From Methanosarcinaceae archaeon (GTDB lineage Archaea; Halobacteriota; Methanosarcinia; Methanosarcinales; Methanosarcinaceae), in the NCBI GenBank assembly GCA_030594665.1, contig JAUVET010000123.1, positions 1 to 5,556 of the forward strand: a stretch of DNA of 5,556 nt, given 5' to 3'. The stretch's first letter is position 1. Each line of letters starts with the position of its first letter. Below, in pieces: positions 1 to 3,849 of this stretch. A program made the position numbers and the translations under genes. The notes under the pieces are model-generated. The model worked only from the letters and a program-made list of their open reading frames with translations. It searched no databases and was not told the origin of the DNA.

Positions 1-192
1 TTTGAGATAGTGCCCATATACAGTATAATCAACGACGCGAGCTTCGAATTTAACCGAAGAAAAAGTTGTAACTTGGATATATAATTAAAAACACATGATC
101 TAATGTTGCAAAATAAGTCCCATTTCAGAAATCTCTATATATCACAAGTACTTAAAATTAGTAATTTATTCATCCATTTGCAGAGAATAATA

Positions 193-648
193 TCAGAATC
201 TGTCCTTGGCGACTTTATCAAATTCATCACAGAGTTCATCTCCGTCCTTTTTTATCTCCCCAAACCAAGTGTTATCGTCGATTTCGATTGGCGTTTTTTC
301 TATAAGTATGATAAATTTCGAACAAATTTCTCGGATTTCCTTTATTAAAACAGTATCCAAATCTTTTGCAAAAGCGGTATAAACCTCAATTATTCTTCGG
401 GTCTGTTCTTCTATATCTTTTCAAAATTCTTTATGCATGCTTTCTGATATTTTATAATTTTCCCATATTGCACTTAGAGTCTTAATATCTGCTTTTAAAT
501 CTTGTCTGATATTCTTTATTCTTAACGAATTATCTTTTCTGGTGTTATATTCCCCGATTATAATTTCCTTAGTGACACTGACTACTAAAGATAGGACAAT
601 GCCAATAATGATGCCAAAACTAATTCAGTATTTACCATTAACGAGCAC
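193..648 (-). pseudogene. Membrane-anchored coiled-coil-like protein broken by two in-frame TGA codons
   Basis: Read from a GTG at 648, one frame runs 151 codons to a TGA at 193-195, interrupted by TGA at codon 8 (625-627) and codon 76 (421-423). No frameshift is needed. Codons 9-25 encode a hydrophobic segment (FGIIIGIVLSLVVSV), a likely single membrane helix near the N-terminus. The remainder is charged and probably helical (for example DLKADIKTLSAIWENYK, then KDIEEQTRRIIEVYTAFAKD), suggesting a coiled coil facing the cytoplasm. It directly follows the RHH gene in the same frame, seven bases after its stop, so the two were probably one operon. No ATG lies between the first TGA and codon 71, and none soon after the second, so neither fragment looks independently translated. 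Both TGAs sit where tryptophan would fit, so TGG to TGA decay is the simplest explanation. I do not recognise a family. The GTG start is uncertain. Confidence 0.6.
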
Positions 649-654
649 CGAATA

Positions 655-801
655 TTAATTTTGCTCTACTTTTTCGATTTTATATCCTTTTAAAGATAAT
701 TCAATCTGTTTGCTCACCGGAACGCCAGTTTTATCTCTTATTTCTTCCATTTTTTTTACAACATCTTCCTCGATTGTAAAACATATCTGTCTTTTTGCCA
801 T
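655..801 (-). CDS. Small ribbon-helix-helix DNA-binding protein (48 aa)
   Basis: The 48-residue product MAKRQICFTIEEDVVKKMEE... has the layout of a ribbon-helix-helix (Arc/MetJ/CopG-type) protein. A basic N-terminal beta strand (residues 3-10, KRQICFTI) leads to helix A (about 11-25, EEDVVKKMEEIRDKT), a turn at GVPVS (26-30), and helix B (31-43, KQIELSLKGYKIE). Family members dimerise, insert the strand into the DNA major groove, and often repress their own operon. The ATG is supported by GAGG at 811-814, nine bases upstream. The upstream DNA contains three TCAATTA-type half sites, which suits autoregulation. It precedes a broken membrane/coiled-coil gene, so it may have been the antitoxin-like or regulator half of a pair; the partner has no recognisable toxin fold. 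The RHH assignment is by pattern and length and is fairly sure; the role is inferred. Confidence 0.8.
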   Translation of the reverse strand: MAKRQICFTIEEDVVKKMEEIRDKTGVPVSKQIELSLKGYKIEKVEQN

Positions 802-835
802 TATTTATTACCTCATTTATTTCAATGAAACTCAT

Positions 836-846
836 CATATTTAAAT
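836..846 (-). promoter_or_regulatory. Candidate TATA box of the RHH gene
   Basis: On the minus strand this reads ATTTAAATATG, an archaeal TATA-like element. An initiation site about 25 bases downstream would fall near 815, just ahead of the GAGG ribosome binding site (811-814) of the RHH gene. The region is AT-rich throughout, so the match alone is weak; support comes from the spacing. Confidence 0.4.
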
Positions 847-850
847 GGGT

Positions 851-879
851 TTCAATTAATATCAATTAAACTAATTGAA
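851..879. promoter_or_regulatory. Candidate RHH operator: inverted and direct TTCAATTA half sites
   Basis: TTCAATTA at 851-858 is mirrored exactly by TAATTGAA at 872-879, and a third copy, TCAATTA, lies at 862-868, ten bases (one helical turn) from the first. The cluster sits immediately upstream of the candidate TATA box of the RHH gene, where bound protein would touch the BRE/TFB site. Closely spaced short half sites are typical of RHH repressor operators. Autoregulation is an inference, and AT-richness raises the chance of coincidence. Confidence 0.42.
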
Positions 880-1167
880 CTTAAATATTATCGTAACTTT
901 TAAAAACACACCGAAGCCGATTGCGTATAACGAACATTAGAGTATGTGAACGAATTATGAGGTGAGCAACAATACTGCATGCCTATCATGCCTTAAATTC
1001 TTTAACTTTGACATATTGTCCCCTGTAACAAAACATAAAATGAAGCAAGAAAAATCCCCATCCGGTCGATTTAACTCGCACTATACATTTAAAAAATATA
1101 TACTAAAAATAAAAAATTTCCAACCAATGCCAGAAAGTAATACACTATTCTGCATCGATCGAATAAG

Positions 1168-1196
1168 TTGAAAGCCCTTTAAATTGGGCTTTCCAA
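1168..1196 (-). terminator. Hairpin just beyond the 3' end of the minus-strand operon
   Basis: GAAAGCCC (1170-1177) pairs with GGGCTTTC (1186-1193) around an eight-base loop TTTAAATT; TTG and CAA on the outside extend the stem with one bulged base. It begins about 19 bases past the stop of NifX-like gene 1, where a 3' end is expected. No clean T-run follows on the minus strand, whereas archaeal termination usually depends on U-rich tracts, so it may instead stabilise the mRNA 3' end or process it. Confidence 0.45.
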
Positions 1197-1214
1197 CAAT
1201 CTAATGTATGTCAC

Positions 1215-1586
1215 TTAATGGCATCCACCCTGGCAGACACCCTTTGAATCTGTGTCAGCAAGAGTTCCGGCAATAAACCTTTTTACTGTTTCTTCGACTG
1301 TTCCTGCAGCACCAGAATAAACGTTGATATTAAACTGCGAAAAAACCGTCAGGGGTCCCTGTCCAATACCGCCCACGATCATGTGTTCCACACCTTCACC
1401 AGCAACCCTTTGTACAGGAAGTGCACAGGTGTGTTCCTGACCTTCGTCGTCATTGGAAAGTGGCCATGCTTTTACAATTTTGCCATCTTCAACATCAACC
1501 ACGGTAAATACTTCACAATGTCCGAAATGTTCGGAAACCGGGGCATCCAAGCCACCGGGCAAAAAACTTGGTACGCATACTCTCAT
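1215..1586 (-). CDS. NifX/NifB-C-domain (dinitrogenase iron-molybdenum cofactor family) protein 1
   Basis: The 123-residue protein matches the small NifX-like domain family (Pfam Nitro_FeMo-Co), whose nitrogenase members bind FeMo-cofactor or its NifB-co precursor. Many archaeal stand-alone copies sit beside Mrp/NBP35 ATPases with no nitrogenase nearby. Visible hallmarks are the N-terminal strand MRVCVPSF, the SEHFGHCEVF motif (residues 18-27) and the segment VEHMIVGGIGQGPLTVF (66-82). His20, His23, Cys24, His52 and Cys54 are candidate metal ligands. The tail ends ...GVCQGGCH, adding Cys118, Cys122 and His123, a compact Cys/His cluster beyond the core domain. The ATG has AGGAG at 1594-1598, seven bases upstream. 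It lies 53 bases downstream of mrp on the same strand and is probably the last gene of that operon, though a TATA-like AT tract at 1610-1624 could give it its own promoter. Exact metal cargo is unknown. Confidence 0.9.
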   Translation of the reverse strand: MRVCVPSFLPGGLDAPVSEHFGHCEVFTVVDVEDGKIVKAWPLSNDDEGQEHTCALPVQRVAGEGVEHMIVGGIGQGPLTVFSQFNINVYSGAAGTVEETVKRFIAGTLADTDSKGVCQGGCH

Positions 1587-1639
1587 ATTTTATCTCCTTT
1601 TATTTTAATAATTTATATATTTTATTTAATAAATTCAAT

Positions 1640-2476
1640 TCATTCAGCGATCTCTACAACAGCATCAACGATCTTTTCAAATTCAGTGCGCCACTGCGAT
1701 GCTTCATTCTTACTTGCAAATGTCTTTCCGCTGTCTCCGGTTGAAGCAACTCCAGGCTCTATAGGTAGTGTCCCGAGAATCTTGATGCCAAAGTCAGATG
1801 CAGCCTTAGATACGCCGCCACTTCCGAAGACATCGATCTTTTCATTGCAATGCGGGCACACAATTCCACACATGTTCTCCACCATCCCGATGACCGGGAT
1901 ATCAACCGTTTTAACGAAATTGATGGATTTGCGGACGCTTGTAAGTGCCACATCCTGCGGGGTTGTGACAACGATCGCCCCGTCACAATCAGGTATCAAC
2001 TGTGCCACACTAAGAGGTTCGTCTCCTGTTCCCGGTGGCAGGTCAATAATAAGATAATCCAATTTAGCCCATGCCACTTCTTCTAAGAACTGTTTTATGG
2101 CACCCATCTTTGCAGGTCCCCGCCAGATGACAGGGGAATCAGTGTCATCAAGGAAGAAACCGATAGACATGATCTTAAGATTCGAAGAGATCGGTATAGG
2201 AATTATTCCGGATTCATCAACATTCGGCTTTTCGTTTTCGACCCCGAATAACTTCGGAATGGTCGGTCCATGGATATCACAATCAAGCAATCCGATTTCC
2301 AGTCCACGTTCAGCCAATGAGACTGCAAGGTTAGCAGCAACAGTGCTTTTCCCGACACCGCCTTTGCCGCTCATGACCATGATCGTATGCTTGACGCCCC
2401 GCAAATTCATAATTGTCTTTGGTTCTTCTGGTTCTGCAGTCAATAAATTATCTGCTGTTATAGGTTCATCTGTCAT
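1640..2476 (-). CDS. mrp: Mrp/NBP35 (ApbC-type) Fe-S cluster carrier ATPase
   Basis: This 278-residue P-loop ATPase belongs to the Mrp/NBP35 (ApbC) branch of the MinD/ParA fold. These cytosolic proteins bind a [4Fe-4S] cluster at the dimer interface and pass it to apo-proteins. The deviant Walker A GKGGVGKS lies at residues 37-44, the DCDIHGP motif at 65-71, and the Walker B/switch region DLPPGTGDE at 145-153. The cluster-binding CXXC is CPHC at 207-210, preceded by Cys203, followed by the family segment IDVFGSGGV. Residues 1-30 are a short acidic extension with no cysteines, so the N-terminal ferredoxin-like domain of eukaryotic NBP35 is absent, as usual in archaea. The ATG is preceded by GAGG (2484-2487) at seven-base spacing. 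It lies 66 bases after the DUF134 gene and 53 bases before NifX-like gene 1, as expected for an operon. It ends in TGA. The Fe-S client is inferred, with the neighbouring Fsr as a candidate. Confidence 0.96.
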   Translation of the reverse strand: MTDEPITADNLLTAEPEEPKTIMNLRGVKHTIMVMSGKGGVGKSTVAANLAVSLAERGLEIGLLDCDIHGPTIPKLFGVENEKPNVDESGIIPIPISSNLKIMSIGFFLDDTDSPVIWRGPAKMGAIKQFLEEVAWAKLDYLIIDLPPGTGDEPLSVAQLIPDCDGAIVVTTPQDVALTSVRKSINFVKTVDIPVIGMVENMCGIVCPHCNEKIDVFGSGGVSKAASDFGIKILGTLPIEPGVASTGDSGKTFASKNEASQWRTEFEKIVDAVVEIAE

Positions 2477-2542
2477 ATTATTTCCTCATTTTCTTTGTGT
2501 TCCACGAAGGCACATCCCACCCGTGTTTACAATCATTAGTAT

Positions 2543-2857
2543 TCAAACTTTCCCTGTGTTTCTGACATAATTGCCCCCTTTTATTTCAATGGCTTTCCCT
2601 GTTGCCAGTGCTAAAGCCACTTTTGCTCTTGCATCTTGAATATCTTTCCAAAATGCCCGCCTTGAAATTCCCATTACCCGGGCAGCTTCTTCTTGCTGCA
2701 GTCCTTTCAGGTCCACGAGTCTTAAAGCTTCAAATTCTTCCATCGCAAGTGAGACCACTTCGAGTTCCGACATCGGAACTCCCCTTGGTTTAAAGTAAGT
2801 AACTGCAGGCGCATTTTCAATGCGTCTTAGACATTTTGGTCTTCCGGGGGATTTCAT
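2543..2857 (-). CDS. DUF134 (UPF0251) helix-turn-helix regulator
   Basis: The 104-residue protein is a typical DUF134/UPF0251 member. A basic start (GRPKCLRRI, residues 5-13) leads to the hallmark [10 protein letters not shown] (19-28), an acidic helix [20 protein letters not shown] (31-50), and a sigma-70 region-4-like helix-turn-helix (about 54-81, [20 protein letters not shown] then QDARAKVA). [11 protein letters not shown] (88-98) is the usual C-terminal signature. These proteins are presumed DNA-binding regulators and commonly sit beside NifX-like and Mrp/NBP35 genes in archaea and anaerobes; I know of no well-defined regulon. The ATG has no clear Shine-Dalgarno. The TATA-like element at about 2884-2892 would put initiation near 2863, giving an almost leaderless mRNA, which explains this. 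As first gene of the minus operon facing the symmetrical operator, it is the best candidate to bind that operator and autoregulate; this is inference. Confidence 0.95.
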   Translation of the reverse strand: MKSPGRPKCLRRIENAPAVTYFKPRGVPMSELEVVSLAMEEFEALRLVDLKGLQQEEAARVMGISRRAFWKDIQDARAKVALALATGKAIEIKGGNYVRNTGKV

Positions 2858-2880
2858 AACATTCTTTCACATATGCGAGG

Positions 2881-2892
2881 AAATATATAAAG
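2881..2892 (-). promoter_or_regulatory. TATA-box promoter of the DUF134-mrp-nifX1 operon
   Basis: The minus strand reads CTTTATATATTT here, a good archaeal TATA box. Initiation about 25 bases downstream is predicted near 2863, only a few bases before the DUF134 ATG, consistent with the missing ribosome binding site. The conserved box at 2868-2880 would lie under the initiating polymerase. Confidence 0.6.
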
Positions 2893-2910
2893 ATATCCTA
2901 TAACCACGGG

Positions 2911-2926
2911 AAATACTTATATATTT
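2911..2926 (+). promoter_or_regulatory. TATA-box promoter of the plus-strand small ORF and nifX2
   Basis: The TATA element CTTATATATTT (2916-2926) is preceded by a purine/A-rich BRE-like run GGGAAATA. Predicted initiation near 2946 falls inside or beside the ATGCGAGG repeat (2944-2951). The transcript would have about 30 bases of leader before the ribosome binding site at 2973-2976, unlike the nearly leaderless opposite transcript. Confidence 0.6.
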
Positions 2927-2977
2927 CCTCTCATATGTGTGTAATGCGAGGTTAATACAAAACCGAACGATAGGAGA

Positions 2978-3064
2978 ATGATCAAAATGGCAAAAGTGCA
3001 GTGCGATAGAGATAAGCGGTCGAAAGCTATAAATGAAACACAGACGAAATATTCATGGGAGTAA
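2978..3064 (+). CDS. Possible small protein or leader peptide (25-28 aa) ahead of nifX2
   Basis: An ATG at 2978 or, better, 2987 opens a frame ending in TAA at 3062-3064. From the second ATG the product is MAKVQCDRDKRSKAINETQT plus KYSWE, 25 residues, hydrophilic and basic, with one Cys and no membrane segment. TAGGAG (2971-2976) gives ten-base spacing to the second ATG but only one base to the first. The last codons GGGAG overlap the ribosome binding site of nifX2 (3057-3061) and the stop is five bases from its start, so translation of the two is probably coupled. I recognise no family. It could be a real small protein, a leader controlling nifX2, or chance, since short frames are common. 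Confidence 0.4.
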   Translation: MIKMAKVQCDRDKRSKAINETQTKYSWE

Positions 3065-3069
3065 TTTAG

Positions 3070-3504
3070 ATGAAAATATGCATAACTGCTGCGGACAGGA
3101 ATTTAGAATCCGCCGTAGACCCACGTTTTGGCAGATGCCAGTATTTTATAATAGTTGAATCCGATACAATGGAATTCGAAGCAATTGCGAATCCAAGTGT
3201 GTCAGCAACAGGCGGTGCAGGAATCCAATCTGCGCAGTCAATAGCAAACAAAGACATAGAAGTATTGATCACAGGGAATGTTGGTCCTAATGCATTTCCG
3301 ATCTTGGATGCGTCCAGCATCAAAGTTGTATCCGTGGCCGGAGGGTCGGTTGCAGATGCAATAAAGCAGTATAAGAACAGTGAACTGCAAGTTCTGACCG
3401 GTCCGACCGCACTTGCTCATGCAGGAATGGGTGGAGGTCAGGGTGGAGGTCAGGGTGCCGGCAGGGGTGCTGCTGGCGGCGGTCAGGGAATGGGTAGACG
3501 CTAA
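3070..3504 (+). CDS. NifX/NifB-C-domain protein 2 with Gly-rich tail
   Basis: This 144-residue protein has the same Nitro_FeMo-Co/NifX-type fold as the minus-strand copy but is divergent. It begins MKICITAADRNLESAVDPRF and carries the family core RFGRCQYFIIVE (residues 19-30), TGGAGIQSAQSIANKDIEVL (48-67) and ITGNVGPNAF (67-76). The His of the HFG motif is Arg here (RFG, 19-21) and Cys23 remains, so metal binding may differ between the two. Residues 119-144 form a tail of Gly, Gln, Arg and Ala (GMGGGQGGGQGAGRG...), often seen in archaeal members; at DNA level it includes a tandem 12-base repeat at 3430-3453. GGGAG at 3057-3061 lies eight bases before the ATG. It is transcribed divergently from DUF134-mrp-nifX1 off the shared operator region, so the two family members are probably co-regulated. 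The cargo is unknown; Fe-S or another metal cluster is inferred. Confidence 0.92.
   Translation: MKICITAADRNLESAVDPRFGRCQYFIIVESDTMEFEAIANPSVSATGGAGIQSAQSIANKDIEVLITGNVGPNAFPILDASSIKVVSVAGGSVADAIKQYKNSELQVLTGPTALAHAGMGGGQGGGQGAGRGAAGGGQGMGRR
3430..3453 (+). repeat. Tandem 12-base repeat in the Gly-rich tail of nifX2
   Basis: GGTGGAGGTCAG occurs twice back to back and encodes part of the GGGQGGGQ tail. The length of such a tract can change by slippage, so the tail may vary between strains. Confidence 0.7.
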
Positions 3505-3575
3505 TGATCATTTATAGTTAAAAACCAAACAATATTGGCTAATGAAATGCAAATTTCAACAAGTGATAAGTAATA

Positions 3576-3682
3576 AACCACAAAGAGCACTCACCTCCTA
3601 CGGAGTTGAGTGCCTGCTACGCCTGCAAGGCGTGCAGGTCACAGAGAACAAATCAGATGCCGGCTCTGTGTTCTCTGTGGTT
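3576..3682. repeat. Multi-hairpin intergenic element with 15-base terminal inverted repeats
   Basis: Outer arms AACCACAAAGAGCAC (3576-3590) and GTGTTCTCTGTGGTT (3668-3682) pair at 13 of 15 positions, the two mismatches being G-U compatible on one strand. Inside lie three stems: CACTCA/TGAGTG (3588-3593 with 3607-3612) capped by CTCC/GGAG; CCTGC plus ACGCC against GGCGT plus GCAGG (3613-3638) with one bulged T; and CACAGAG/CTCTGTG (3640-3646 with 3664-3670). It is richer in G+C than its flanks. The CCACAGAGAACACAGAG-like ends resemble dispersed intergenic repeats common in anaerobe genomes, so a MITE- or REP-like element is likely. A structured RNA in the fsr leader is the alternative. No target duplication is evident. 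Confidence 0.6.
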
Positions 3683-3737
3683 AAATTATAATTGTCTGAA
3701 AATCAAAGTGTTAAGATATTAGTATCGATAATTTCTG

Positions 3738-3773
3738 CGAAGTTATCCATCGATAACTTCTATCGAAGTTATC
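3738..3773. repeat. Three alternating GAAGTTATC palindromic repeats
   Basis: The 9-mer GAAGTTATC occurs at 3739-3747 and 3765-3773, and its reverse complement GATAACTTC at 3752-3760. The middle copy can pair with either outer copy, giving two mutually exclusive nine-base stems with four-base loops (CATC or TATC). It lies 77-112 bases upstream of the fsr start. It could be an RNA switch if transcribed, or a set of protein-binding half sites if upstream of the promoter. Confidence 0.62.
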
Positions 3774-3780
3774 TATCAAA

Positions 3781-3816
3781 TATCAGTTTCATGACTATAA
3801 TTGTATCAGTTTTCAT
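3781..3816 (+). promoter_or_regulatory. Direct repeat TATCAGTTTCAT upstream of fsr
   Basis: TATCAGTTTCAT (3781-3792) recurs as TATCAGTTTTCAT (3804-3816), starts 23 bases apart, about two helical turns, so both would face the same side of the DNA. Between them lies CTATAATT (3795-3802), a possible TATA element with initiation near 3825. That arrangement suits a regulator flanking the fsr promoter, but AT-richness makes the promoter call tentative. Confidence 0.4.
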
Positions 3817-3836
3817 TTAATATAATAATATATAAT

Positions 3837-3843
3837 AGGAGGA
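3837..3843 (+). promoter_or_regulatory. Strong ribosome binding site of fsr
   Basis: AGGAGGA lies six bases before the ATG at 3850, a near-consensus Shine-Dalgarno that fixes this start. It argues against a leaderless transcript, so the AT-rich tract at 3815-3836 is probably leader rather than the TATA box. Confidence 0.75.
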
Positions 3844-3849
3844 ATATCA

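Larger units (their letters stand above)
802..1214. other. Gene-free AT-rich stretch between the RHH gene and nifX-like gene 1
   Basis: Apart from the RHH promoter/operator (836-879) and the hairpin at 1168-1196, I see no supportable gene. A GTG-started reading frame at 962-1171 encodes 69 residues of low-complexity, unrecognisable protein with no ribosome binding site at useful spacing. The minus strand holds only frames of about 20-30 codons. The stretch separates two unrelated gene groups and probably marks a former insertion or rearrangement boundary, but no repeats or target duplications prove that. Confidence 0.6.
2868..2939. repeat. 23-base near-perfect inverted repeat forming a divergent promoter/operator
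   Basis: Arms at 2868-2890 and 2917-2939 are reverse complements at 22 of 23 positions, separated by 26 bases. Read outward, each arm is a TATA box followed by a conserved box: TTATATATTTCC then CTCGCATATGTG (left, minus strand) or CTCTCATATGTG (right, plus strand). The box therefore lies between the TATA element and the expected initiation site of each divergent transcript. A further copy of ATGCGAGG at 2944-2951 forms a second, imperfect palindrome with the right box. Such conservation exceeds what two TATA boxes need and points to a shared DNA-binding protein. Repression is favoured by position; the DUF134 product is the likely ligand but unproven. Confidence 0.82.
3505..3849. other. Gene-free, repeat-rich region between nifX2 and fsr
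   Basis: No convincing gene is present: the longest frames are about 20 codons without a ribosome binding site. The region instead contains a multi-hairpin element (3576-3682), a triple alternating palindrome (3738-3773), a direct repeat (3781-3816) and the fsr ribosome binding site. It is probably the leader and control region of fsr, or a mobile repeat sitting next to it. Confidence 0.7.

Noticed and set aside
1..192. Possible promoter (palindrome AAGTTGTAACTT at 63-74 with nearby GATATATAATT)
   Set aside because: No gene follows on the plus strand at a sensible distance and such AT tracts are common here; no gene, RNA or repeat could be supported in this segment.
103..348. 81-codon plus-strand frame
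   Set aside because: It lies antisense to the broken membrane/coiled-coil gene, whose minus-strand reading has much better protein character and follows the RHH gene in frame.
193..648. Genome-wide reassignment of TGA to tryptophan
   Set aside because: mrp and DUF134 end at TGA exactly where family members normally end, and Trp is coded by TGG throughout, so TGA is a stop here.
920..960. attC- or transposon-end-like sequence (GCGTATAACGAAC and nearby GTGAACGAATTA)
   Set aside because: It resembles integron-type cores only loosely; no matching inverted core, integrase or second copy is in the window.
962..1171. 69-codon GTG-started frame on the plus strand
   Set aside because: Low-complexity, no recognisable domain, no ribosome binding site at proper spacing, and it runs into the hairpin downstream of the opposite operon.
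1383..2570. Long plus-strand frames opposite mrp and nifX1
   Set aside because: They are antisense to clearly recognised genes with intact motifs and have no supporting features.
3656..3721. 21-codon frame starting ATGCCGGCTCTG inside the hairpin element
   Set aside because: No ribosome binding site and it overlaps the structured repeat; composition is explained by the stems.
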